Position numbers and translations under genes: made by a program. A DNA stretch of 64,000 nucleotides. Origin: Lewinellaceae bacterium. Lineage in GTDB: Bacteria > Bacteroidota > Bacteroidia > Chitinophagales > Saprospiraceae. Below, in pieces: positions 8,777 to 17,421 of the stretch. The stretch covers positions 62,001 through 126,000 of the forward strand of contig JACJYM010000007.1 in the NCBI GenBank assembly GCA_020636155.1. The letters are read 5' to 3'. Positions within the stretch are counted from its first letter, which is position 1. Every line of letters starts with the position of its first letter. Below the pieces are notes generated by a model. The model did not search any database and was not told the DNA's origin. It saw only the letters and a program-made list of their open reading frames with translations.

Positions 8777-10684
8777 TTATTTCTTTATAAATTTAATTAT
8801 TTCACTCTTTGAACCAGTCGTTATTCTCAACCAATATAACCCAAAATCAAGATTTTCTGTTGGTATGTATGCTTTATTATCGGTGATAATGTTATTGTAA
8901 ACTTCCGAGCTACCGGAATTGAAAATTGAAATTTTTATCTCATTTTCAAGGTAAGCATCTTCTCTTAAGTTAATTGTAAGCACATCTTTTGCTGGATTAG
9001 GAAAAAATGATTGAATCAATTTGTCATTTAAATCCTCCCTCTTCAAAGAAATAATTTTAGAAAAGTCAGAACTACCATCAAAATCCACAAAATGCAAACG
9101 ATAATAAGTTAGAGCTGATGGATTATCATCCAAAACAGAATATTCTGATGGCTTATTGTTTGAATTAACCGAACTCAATTCTTCCCAAGATTTTAAATCA
9201 TAGGATTTTTCTAAGATTTGTCTATAGCTATTTGTTTCTGTTTCAGTAATCCACTGTATTTGATTGAAATTATTCTTTTTCTCAACCAAGAAACTTCTAA
9301 GAGTTACAGGGAGTTGAGGTGGATTGGATAAGGTAGTAATTAAAATATCATAAGTACATACGTCACCAGCATAACCATCCGTAACGATATAATAAGTTAC
9401 ACCTGAAGTTAGGGATAAATTCAATAATTCTTGATTGCTTAAAGTAGCTGTACTCGAACAACCTAATATAGTATCTGCAGTTGCAGGTGATGTACTACAA
9501 TTTAACGACGTGGTAACAAAAAACTGAATTCCACTCCCATTAACACAATCTTGGTTGCCAATAAAAATATTATAGGATCCAGTTGTTGGTACTTCAAAAG
9601 TAAAATATTGCGAATTTTCTATAGATGCCGAACAGCTTGTATTTGCAGTAAAAATGTTTGATCCTGTCCCAACTAATTCGACATCAGTTGGACAGTAGGT
9701 TGCTACAGTTCCATCTTCGGAACCAACACCTGCACATTCGTTACTTGTTGTCAAAGCTTCTGAGAAGGCTGACCCGATTCCATCACCTACTGTTAGATTG
9801 TATGGCGAAGAACAAGTAGATCCATCAGCTCCGTTAATTGACGAGGTAGTCTCAAGATACGACAAATCAAAACTTCCATCATTTGTGCTTGAAGAAATAA
9901 TGACATAATAATCAATCGCAGTTGTACTATTATATAAACTACTCAGAGTTATCGTACCAGTTCCACATATTTCATCAATACCATAGTATGCAAAATCAGA
10001 TGCACAATAATTTACTATATCCATGGCAACGTTACCTGATCCGGTATAGTTTGATAATGTTATATCTACACTTGAACAATTTCCAGATGGAATGGTCATT
10101 TTAAATATTTTATCGGCATCATAAGAGGTTCCACAAGCATTCGAACTAAAAGCATTGGTTCCATCGTTTTGACATAGATTGTTGGTTATAGTTGATCCAC
10201 TGGTTAAGGAAATGGAGTTGGTGAAAGTACTGCCAGGAGGAGAATATCCTGAAGGAGCATTTAATTGAATAGTCGCACTTGTAAAAGCATCTTTACTTCC
10301 ATTAATCAATAAATAGTAAGTACCACCAGCTGTTAAGCCAGAGATTGTATTACTAAAACCTGTATTTACGGCACATCCGCTGGCGACTATAGCTCCACCA
10401 CAGGCATTATAAAGGGCATAGTTTGGTTTACAACCACCTCCAGAACAGGAAAATGAATTGAATTGAAAATTTATCGAAGTCTGGTCAGCCTGTAAATCAA
10501 TTTGGAACCAAGTCCCGGCTGAAGATTCTGCACATCCGGTAGTTGACCCTGTTCCAGTGAGACCAGAGCTTTCAACACCTTCTACAGAACAATCAAAAAT
10601 TATCGGGTTTGAGCAGGATTCACCTTGCCCGAAAACTATGTTTGATGAGATCAACAATATTAAAAGGGTAAAAATATTTTTCAT
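8777..10684 (-). CDS. T9SS-sorted secreted protein, Cys-rich beta-sandwich repeats
   Basis: 635 residues. The signal peptide ends near NIVFGQ. The mature part carries repeated modules of the type seen in extracellular Bacteroidota proteins (paired cysteines, GTWFQIDL, GGTYYLLINGS, then GVTYYIVTDGY). Residues about 455-545 are the pre-sorting beta-sandwich (LPVTLRSFLVEKKNN, TYYRLHFVDFDG), and the end (SFFPNPAKDVLTINL to EIIKFIKK) is a T9SS type A sorting domain. No catalytic motif is seen; adhesion or substrate binding is possible. A small secreted-type ORF sits 12 bp upstream and is probably cotranscribed. Confidence 0.83.
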   Translation of the reverse strand: MKNIFTLLILLISSNIVFGQGESCSNPIIFDCSVEGVESSGLTGTGSTTGCAESSAGTWFQIDLQADQTSINFQFNSFSCSGGGCKPNYALYNACGGAIVASGCAVNTGFSNTISGLTAGGTYYLLINGSKDAFTSATIQLNAPSGYSPPGSTFTNSISLTSGSTITNNLCQNDGTNAFSSNACGTSYDADKIFKMTIPSGNCSSVDITLSNYTGSGNVAMDIVNYCASDFAYYGIDEICGTGTITLSSLYNSTTAIDYYVIISSSTNDGSFDLSYLETTSSINGADGSTCSSPYNLTVGDGIGSAFSEALTTSNECAGVGSEDGTVATYCPTDVELVGTGSNIFTANTSCSASIENSQYFTFEVPTTGSYNIFIGNQDCVNGSGIQFFVTTSLNCSTSPATADTILGCSSTATLSNQELLNLSLTSGVTYYIVTDGYAGDVCTYDILITTLSNPPQLPVTLRSFLVEKKNNFNQIQWITETETNSYRQILEKSYDLKSWEELSSVNSNNKPSEYSVLDDNPSALTYYRLHFVDFDGSSDFSKIISLKREDLNDKLIQSFFPNPAKDVLTINLREDAYLENEIKISIFNSGSSEVYNNIITDNKAYIPTENLDFGLYWLRITTGSKSEIIKFIKK

Positions 10685-10696
10685 ATCTATAGAATT

Positions 10697-10981
10697 TTAG
10701 TGTTGAATGTTTTTAATATCTCTTTTAGGGCGAAGTGGTTCTGAATAAACTTTTACAACTTCCCCATTGGGAAGTTTTGTTTCTTGAATAAAAATAGAAT
10801 TTTCAGAATAATAAGTTTGATTAGTATCAAATTTCACTTCTTTAATTTTGGGGATTTTAGTATAGTCAGGATTGTTTTCGAATATATTTTCCATATCTAT
10901 TGTCAAATTCTGACCATAAATGCTTTGAAAAAACCCGAATAATAGAAAAAGCAGAAAAGTAAAGTTAGTTTTTTTCGTAAT
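10697..10981 (-). CDS. Small secreted-type protein with no ATG start
   Basis: From a TTG at 10906 the frame gives 69 residues starting at TIDMENIFENN. The same frame stays open upstream and reads TKKTNFTFLLFLLFGFFQ then SIYGQN, a good signal peptide with cleavage near YGQ. The only plausible initiator for the signal peptide is ATT at 10981; no ATG or GTG exists before the in-frame TGA. Either a rare ATT start is used or a point change or sequencing error removed an ATG. The product would be about 94 residues, cotranscribed with the T9SS gene 12 bp downstream. No family is recognised. Confidence 0.5.
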   Translation of the reverse strand: MTKKTNFTFLLFLLFGFFQSIYGQNLTIDMENIFENNPDYTKIPKIKEVKFDTNQTYYSENSIFIQETKLPNGEVVKVYSEPLRPKRDIKNIQH

Positions 10982-11099
10982 ATTAGTTATTAATTGTAAA
11001 TGATTTATTCTCAGTCAACCAAATAGATCAGTTAGTATCTGACCTATTGGAATTGAATTGATATAATATTTTATTTTTGTTAATGAATCTCGAAAAGTT

Positions 11100-11405
11100 T
11101 TAATTGAATGCAGTCAATTTAGAAACTGTTGTTCAATACCAAAATTATAAACCGTTGTCTCTAAGGTTATTACAACTTTCTAATTTACTACTTTGGCTTT
11201 TTAGGGTAATCTAAAACTATGACGAAACAAAATATTTCACACACATTATTTAAGTAAAAATAAATAATTATAATTCAATATAATATTTTGTATTTTAACT
11301 TAATTGAATAACATAATTTATATTACTATATGTTATGTATTGATTACATGAAAATTTAGGTTATCCAATTTCTATGAAAAAATTGTAAAAATTTTACATT
11401 TTTTT
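11100..11405. repeat. Upstream duplicated sequence, copy 1
   Basis: This AT-rich stretch is a diverged copy of 13310-13619. Shared segments in the same order include AATACCAAAATT, TTGGCTTTTTAG, AAACTATGACG, TTCACACACAT, CAATATAATATTT, TATTGATTACATGAAAATT and TTATCCAATTT. It lies upstream (minus sense) of the small ORF and T9SS gene, so it may carry their promoter, although I find no TAnnTTTG match. The remaining 10982-11099 and 11406-11467 hold nothing else that I recognise. Confidence 0.75.
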
Positions 11406-11467
11406 AAAAATTTTCAAATCTTCTATTTTAGGAATGCAATTTAGTGCTGATGGATATACTAATAGTG

Positions 11468-11506
11468 AAGTTGGTAGAGAATTGAATTTCAACTCTCTAC
11501 CAACTT
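11468..11506 (-). terminator. Strong hairpin after the 11514 gene
   Basis: A perfect 13-bp inverted repeat (AAGTTGGTAGAGA, 11468-11480, with 11494-11506) plus an inner TTGAA/TTCAA pairing. It begins eight bases past the stop at 11514 in minus sense. The U-run is weak, so it may act as an mRNA 3'-end stabiliser as well as a terminator. Confidence 0.7.
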
Positions 11507-11513
11507 TGAACCA

Positions 11514-13258
11514 CTAATTTTTAACAAATTTGGTTTTCCAAGTATCTAAACTACTTGTTATTTCGATATAATAAACTCCGTTTTTTAGGTCCTTGGAGTC
11601 GATCGTATTCCTTTCGGAGTCTAAGGACATTTTCAAGTTCTTGACAAGCTCACCAGTAGAATTAAATATTTTTATTTCTATATCACCGTATATCTCGGTG
11701 CCTTCAATGGAAAAATTGATTTTTTCCATTACTGGATTTGGAAATAATACTAAATTATCATGTATATATCCGCGAACATATATCACAGTGGAGTATTCTG
11801 TAGAGCCATCATAATCAATCATTTTTAATCTATAATAATTCTCTTTTAAAACATCAGGATCTTTTATAGAGTAATTAGCTCCATAGGGTCTATTTTTAGA
11901 TTCAACTTCATTAATAGAAATCCATTGATCCTTAACTTGCTTTTCTAGGACATAAAGATGACTATTAAATTCAGATGAACTCTCCCACGTAATTTCATTA
12001 TAGTTGCCTTTATTCGCTGCATTAAATGATTTTATTATCACTGGCATAACAATAGAACAATCTGGTACGGCAGTTCCACCGGTTTGGTTCATAGAAATAT
12101 CTGTAGGATCACTTGAATAATTTGTAATTAGTACAAGATAAACATCTCCCACTGTAGTACAATTTATCACTCCCGATCCACCGGGAGAAATTGAATAGTC
12201 ACATTCAATCGGTGCACCCCAATTGCAACTTGATATTGCAGCGTTTAGATCAGAAAATGGCCCCCAAATAGCGTAATCTACGTCCACCGCAGGATCTGCT
12301 GTGATTTCAAATTCAAAATCTCCATCACTAGACATTTCAATATAATACCATGCAGGATTAGGAGTAGTTCCTAAGCAACCATAATCAATATCGGGATCGA
12401 TATCTTCAGCATCAGTGGAGCCGGTTGATGCCGGAAATGTAAAATCACTACATATTGCCCCATTGTCGACGAAGTTAGGGTCGTCAATACTAAATTGACA
12501 TGTACTGCCACCAGTCTGATCAGCAAAATCAAAACCAGCTTAAACATATATCATTGTTATTGTGTCCCGGAGTAGAGTGTAACATCGTAAATATCATCCC
12601 ATTGAATATAGTATTTGGATCTGACACGATTTTGTACCCACAGCTTCTAGCTATGAAATACCATGGCGGAACTAAAATATTTGTTAACTCATCTTACTTT
12701 ACTCTGGTTGCCAACTAAACAAACATCATCGTCTGATGTTCCGAACAATTATTACCCTGAATTGGTGGCCAGTCAACAGTTCGAAACCACTGATACATGT
12801 TCCAGCTGTTGACAGGAACGTTGATTCATCAGCACATCATCATAATCGGTATCGGGGCTGAATAAAGAACATCTAAGCAAATGTATGGTTGGCAGTAGAA
12901 ATATAATAGGTGTGCCACACTGTTAATGCCATTAACCAAAAGATTCATTTCAGGATGATGTGCTGATCAACAAATTCCACCACCTCCCTGAGCAGCCTTC
13001 TGATATAGCTATACTAAGGTCCAAGTACCAGATGAAGCAACCAATTGGTGATTCTCCATCGTTGGCAGTTGAAGAGTAATTACAAATAGTAATCATCTCC
13101 GCCATCAAACTTCCAGAATGATTGTCAAAATTGTTCCGCCATCTGCTGTATACCAGTTGTTGTACGTGTTAATGTAAATGTACTGTTATGCAAGTTCCTA
13201 GAATAGAGCTGAGATTAAAATTAATAAATAATAAAAAATCAATTGGAAAATTTTTCAT
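11514..13258 (-). pseudogene. Decayed T9SS-sorted secreted protein gene
   Basis: A signal-peptide-like start (MKNFPIDFLLFINFNLSSIL) is at 13258. Between about 13200 and 12545 the frame is broken repeatedly by stops and indels. Readable fragments such as NDGESPIGCFIWYL jump between frames. From about 12540 the frame is open again: GFDFADQTGG, then GCLGTTPNPAWYYIEM, VDYAIWGPFSDL, the pre-sorting module (VIIKSFNAANKGNYNEITW) and a complete T9SS sorting domain (LVLFPNPVMEKINFSIEG to KTKFVKN). The last intact ATG is at 12335 (273 residues), which lacks a signal peptide, so export of that fragment is unlikely. It is flanked by a duplicate of the upstream region of the neighbouring T9SS gene. Confidence 0.78.
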
Positions 13259-13309
13259 AGTGTAAGTTTTAAATCAATAATAAAATTTCAATTGAATCAA
13301 GAATTAATC

Positions 13310-13619
13310 AACTAACTAAAACCAACTATTATTTTCTATACCAAAATTCAGCTCATAATTAAGCAATTAAAATAAGTTAATTGGCTTTTTAGTCGAATTA
13401 ATCCCGAACATAATGATTCAAACTATGACGTTGAAATGTAACTAATTCACACACATAACCTTTAATTGAAAATAAACAATAATAATCCAATATAATATTT
13501 CGCATATTAGCTAAATCAAATAATATAATTTATTTTACTATGTATTATATATTGATTACATGAAAATTGAGTTTATCCAATTTTTATGAAAAAATTGTAA
13601 AAAATTTTACATTTTTTTT
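13310..13619. repeat. Upstream duplicated sequence, copy 2
   Basis: Partner of 11100-11405. Here it lies between the exonuclease stop and the start of the T9SS pseudogene. The best-conserved core is about 13381-13619. Confidence 0.75.
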
Positions 13620-14165
13620 TTAATAAACCCAATCGTCGATATACTTTACGAAAATTTTTGAAAGGTTGATGGCATCAGAAAGTGCATTGTGGTTTTTACC
13701 CGTAAATTCAAAACCTTCTCTTTTAACTGTATTTTTTAAACCGAGTTTTTTAGACGTATGTGTAAAATTTGAATATTGGTTACGTAGGTTTATATGTCGA
13801 TTCTCTATCCAATTACTTTCTAGATTATGTAGGCTACAATCTTTAATGATCTGTCGATAGTCAAATTCGCCCCAAGATGATAAAAGATAATCTTCATCTT
13901 CCTCTAGTATCCAATCGATGAAATGTTCAATCACATCAGGAAATTCTCTGGCATGGTCTACTTGTTCTTGACCAATCTTTGTTAGGCTCTTGCAAAAACC
14001 AGATAAGGTAGGGTTTATAACTGGTCGTATATACTCATTAAAATGACTGAGAATTTCACCGTATTGATTCAACTTTACGGCACCGATTTCAATAATTTCG
14101 ATGATACCCTTAGGTGGTTTACCAAGCCAGCAAGTTGCTTCTAAATCATATATAATGTGGATCAA
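13620..14165 (-). CDS. DEDDh 3'-5' exonuclease (ERI1/KapD-like)
   Basis: 181 residues. Exo I is YDLEATCW (D7, E9), Exo II lies in SSWGEFDYRQI, and Exo III is the HNALSDA motif with the histidine of the DEDDh class. The DLEATCW form is typical of the ERI1/KapD-like branch rather than of DNA polymerase proofreading subunits, so the substrate may be RNA; this is not proven. The start is a TTG at 14165; the only alternative is an ATT one codon upstream, and an in-frame TAA lies three codons before that. It starts 4 bp after the acyltransferase stop, so the two are probably cotranscribed. Confidence 0.85.
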   Translation of the reverse strand: MIHIIYDLEATCWLGKPPKGIIEIIEIGAVKLNQYGEILSHFNEYIRPVINPTLSGFCKSLTKIGQEQVDHAREFPDVIEHFIDWILEEDEDYLLSSWGEFDYRQIIKDCSLHNLESNWIENRHINLRNQYSNFTHTSKKLGLKNTVKREGFEFTGKNHNALSDAINLSKIFVKYIDDWVY

Positions 14166-14169
14166 AATG

Positions 14170-15846
14170 CTAGTTTAAGGTGTTATTTATTGCTGACCAA
14201 TCGATAAAATTCTCTAAATTATATCCAATCAACCTATTATGATAGAAATAAAGTAATTTGAGGTTTTCGGATCTCAATGCATTGTCATCAACATATAAAA
14301 CTCTGGACTCATGATAGATGCCTAGTAGCTGAATTCCTTTAATGGCAAAAGATTTTATGTCTAAATCATAATCTTTACAAATGGACAATTTCCCTTGTAA
14401 AGCCCATTTTTCAACAGTAGATTTTGCTTGACTTACAAATTCTAAAAATGTATTAAAATCAATGTCCAATATATCAGAATCTTGACATACTAAAGAAAAA
14501 ACGTTCTCATTGGTCAGATTTTCAAGATACTTAAATGCAACAAACGAAACCAAATGACTGGGTAAGACTACATTGGTTTTTTTGAATTCCTCTACAATCT
14601 TTTCTCCCAGTAATTGGGTATAAACCTGTTCTCTTTGATTATCTACGTTAAATCCCTTGACCCCTTCAAAGTAATCCTCAAAGTTTATTTCCTGATTTTT
14701 GACATCTAAGCTCTTCGCTTCTGGTGATAAAAAGTTGCCAAAAACATCCATGGGCTGCCCAAAACTCATATAGACTTCTGAGTTTTTCTTGAATAGTGAT
14801 TTAACCAACCAAAACCAATTGCCTTTAGATTTTTTTACCGCTTTTGTTTTTCTATATAATTCCTTTCCATCTAGTTTAAGGTGTTGTTCGATCAGTGACT
14901 CTGCCTCGAAAACAAAGTTATATCCAATCACCAATGGAACGACGATTATCTTATTATTCTCCTTGCGAATCACACTTTCACGCTGTGCTTCGATGAGAGA
15001 TCCCAAAAGTCCCAATTTTAGCTTACTTTCTAATTCTCCACTTCTCGATCTAGTGCCTCCAGGAAAGAATAGATTGTTTAATCCGTATTGCAGTGTGCTG
15101 CTCACATATTCCTTTAAGACCATCAAGTAAATGGGATTTTTCTTTCTCCTATCTACCTTATAAGCTCCCAATCTATTCATAAAATATGCTGGAATCTCAT
15201 AGTCAAAGAGATTTAATCCGGCACCATAAGTGAATGCCGGTAAGCCCGCCTTCGCATCTATCATATACCCCACCATAATGGAATCTAGATTTGAAAAATG
15301 GGTGGGGACTATCACCATTGTTCCCTTGTCGAACATTGATCTTACTTCTTCTACCTTTCCAGAAAGAATGATTTTAGAGCAAAGGATTTTTCGAGTTCCC
15401 CATAACTGAAACAAATTTCCTTCACTAAATTTATTAAAAATGACTTTAAAAAACCATGTAAGAAACTTCCTAGCAAACTTAAAAGTACCCACCTTAAAGT
15501 CTCCGGTAATCTCGGCTACATACCTTTTGATAATCTTCTTTAATATCTCATTTTCAATCTCCGTTTTTTCGCTGGACGATTGCGAAGATTTGAGCTGTTG
15601 AGCTATTTCTTTCCAATAATCGGATTCATCCGCAGGATCTACTTTCCATGGATTCGTCTTGATACGATGCTCCTCCATATACACAGTTTTGGAGATAAGA
15701 GCCCCAATATCTTGATATTCATCGGCTATCTTATCTGCGACGATTTGCTCCAATTCTACTTTAAAAGTATCTCGGTTTTCAGCAAACTTACTTATCGTCC
15801 AATCCTCTATCCTTGGTTTTATATGTCGAAAGCTACTATTCAACAA
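14170..15846 (-). CDS. PlsC-domain (glycero)phospholipid acyltransferase
   Basis: 558 residues. The acyltransferase motif I is HFSNLD (H183, D188; HX4D), and motif III is FFPGGTRSRSG (260-270), where the usual Glu of FPEGTR is Gly. The domain spans about 155-345 and is followed by about 200 residues of unassigned helical sequence, longer than a simple PlsC. The likely role is acylation of glycerol-3-phosphate or lysophosphatidate at the inner membrane. Glycerol-3-phosphate acyltransferase (PlsB-like) is my first choice given the length. Confidence 0.8.
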   Translation of the reverse strand: MLNSSFRHIKPRIEDWTISKFAENRDTFKVELEQIVADKIADEYQDIGALISKTVYMEEHRIKTNPWKVDPADESDYWKEIAQQLKSSQSSSEKTEIENEILKKIIKRYVAEITGDFKVGTFKFARKFLTWFFKVIFNKFSEGNLFQLWGTRKILCSKIILSGKVEEVRSMFDKGTMVIVPTHFSNLDSIMVGYMIDAKAGLPAFTYGAGLNLFDYEIPAYFMNRLGAYKVDRRKKNPIYLMVLKEYVSSTLQYGLNNLFFPGGTRSRSGELESKLKLGLLGSLIEAQRESVIRKENNKIIVVPLVIGYNFVFEAESLIEQHLKLDGKELYRKTKAVKKSKGNWFWLVKSLFKKNSEVYMSFGQPMDVFGNFLSPEAKSLDVKNQEINFEDYFEGVKGFNVDNQREQVYTQLLGEKIVEEFKKTNVVLPSHLVSFVAFKYLENLTNENVFSLVCQDSDILDIDFNTFLEFVSQAKSTVEKWALQGKLSICKDYDLDIKSFAIKGIQLLGIYHESRVLYVDDNALRSENLKLLYFYHNRLIGYNLENFIDWSAINNTLN

Positions 15847-15946
15847 TTCTCATATTACGGCTCAAAAATAGTGTTTTTTGTGAATGTATTTCAACCTTTG
15901 ACCAACTCATATTTTTGTTCATTATTTTATCTATATTGCAAATTTC

Positions 15947-16546
15947 CTATTCAGAAAGATTGGTTAGACTATCAATATATTTAAGAAGTTCATCCTTCCC
16001 TTCTCCGGTTTCTGCACTGGTCACAAAACTCGGTGGCAGACTATTCCAATACTCCATAAGGGCATCATTAAGTGCTTGAATATTAGCATCTTGCTTTGAA
16101 TTTTTTACCTTATCAATTTTTGTATAAATAATAGAAAATGGAATGGCCCTCTCCCCTAGCCAATTTATAAATTCAAGGTCAATTTTTTGAAGTTCATGTC
16201 TGCTATCTACGAGGACAAAGGCACATTGTAAATTTTCTCGCAATTCAAGGTATCTCTCAATCATCTTTTCCCATGAGTTTCTTCTATGCTTAGAAACCTT
16301 AGCATATCCATATCCTGGCAAATCCACTAAATACCAACCTGATTGAACATAGTAATAATTGATTGTTTGTGTTTTTCCGGGCTGTTTGGAAGTTCGAGCC
16401 ATATCTTTCTTATTGCAGAGCATATTGATGAGCGAAGATTTACCTACGTTTGATCTCCCTATGAAGGCCACTTCTGGCATATTTGGCTTTGGACATTGAC
16501 TCAGATGCTCATAACTACCGATGTATTCCACTTCTTTTATTTCCAT
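15947..16546 (-). CDS. engB: Ribosome biogenesis GTPase EngB (YihA/YsxC)
   Basis: 199 residues, normal for the family, which helps assemble the 50S subunit. The G motifs are complete: G1 GRSNVGKS (30-37), G3 DLPGYG, G4 TKID and G5 TSAETG. The N-terminal EVAFIGRSNVGKSSLIN is diagnostic. It is 100 bp upstream of the acyltransferase and in the same orientation. Confidence 0.96.
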   Translation of the reverse strand: MEIKEVEYIGSYEHLSQCPKPNMPEVAFIGRSNVGKSSLINMLCNKKDMARTSKQPGKTQTINYYYVQSGWYLVDLPGYGYAKVSKHRRNSWEKMIERYLELRENLQCAFVLVDSRHELQKIDLEFINWLGERAIPFSIIYTKIDKVKNSKQDANIQALNDALMEYWNSLPPSFVTSAETGEGKDELLKYIDSLTNLSE

Positions 16547-16690
16547 TTCGGCATAAATTTTGATATTATAAATTATTATAATATGTTAAATAAATATTCA
16601 CTTTTAAAAGCAAATAAAAGTGTTAAAAGTTTAATACGATGAATTAATTTTACGAATGCAAACGTTTAGTTCAAACAAAAAAACCTTTAA

Positions 16691-17317
16691 ATGCAAAGAT
16701 ATAAGTATATATTAAGTGTACTGCTGATTCTGACATCATCTTGTATTTATTCACAAATTGAAGCGGGTTTTCGGCTCGGCATTTCCAGTTATGACTTAAA
16801 AGTTGGAGATTTACTATTTGATCATGAGGAAACTAAAATTACCATTAATGAGGCTCAATATGGTCATCACTTTGGCTTTTATACCCGAGTACAATTACCG
16901 GTGGTTTACATAGAGCCATCCATATTATTTACTAGTAGTCAGACCAGTTATAGTTTGAACAACTATACTGATCAACCCTTGAATACGGTGTTTAAAGAAT
17001 CGTATCTCAACTTGGATTTGCCACTTGTGTTTGGAACTAAACTTGCTTTTATAAGAACGAGTATCGGTGCTATAGCCCACGTAAAACTTACGAGTACTTC
17101 GGAACTCTTTGAATTTTACAATTATAGAGAGAAAGCTAAATCTGCGAAATATGGTTATCTATTAGGACTTGGATTCGACTTATGGAATTTAAGGTTGGAT
17201 TTTATGTATGAAAATAATCTGTCAAGCTATTCAGAATATATCAAGGTTGGTGATTCGAAACTTACCAATGACATGAATCCTTCTAGATTAATTTTAAATT
17301 TAAGCATAAAACTGTAG
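16691..17317 (+). CDS. Outer-membrane beta-barrel protein
   Basis: 208 residues. The signal peptide MQRYKYILSVLLILTSSCIY ends near YSQ. The rest alternates short amphipathic strands with loops (EAGFRLGISSYDLKVG, LGLGFDLWNLRLDFMYE) and ends in a strand (RLILNLSIKL). This matches the OmpW/porin-like beta-barrel proteins (PorT-like) common in Bacteroidota. The function is unknown. Confidence 0.75.
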   Translation: MQRYKYILSVLLILTSSCIYSQIEAGFRLGISSYDLKVGDLLFDHEETKITINEAQYGHHFGFYTRVQLPVVYIEPSILFTSSQTSYSLNNYTDQPLNTVFKESYLNLDLPLVFGTKLAFIRTSIGAIAHVKLTSTSELFEFYNYREKAKSAKYGYLLGLGFDLWNLRLDFMYENNLSSYSEYIKVGDSKLTNDMNPSRLILNLSIKL

Positions 17318-17386
17318 TTTGGCACAATTCTTGGGTATAAAATAGTACTGAGAATTTATTCAAAATAAGGCAACTGTTAAAACCAT

Positions 17387-17421
17387 TGGCTTTCAAAATT
17401 TAATTTGAAAGCCATTTTTTT
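17387..17421 (+). terminator. Bidirectional terminator between convergent genes
   Basis: A perfect 11-bp stem (TGGCTTTCAAA, 17387-17397, with 17404-17414) followed by TTTTTTT. It touches the stop codon of the minus-strand receptor gene. Confidence 0.88.

Noticed and set aside
12500..12718. 72-codon plus-strand ORF
   Set aside because: It is antisense to the decayed T9SS gene, shows no coding character, and arises where the sense frame is broken.
13260..13619. A further short coding gene in the AT-rich spacer
   Set aside because: There are no sustained frames, and the sequence is explained as a diverged duplicate of 11100-11405.
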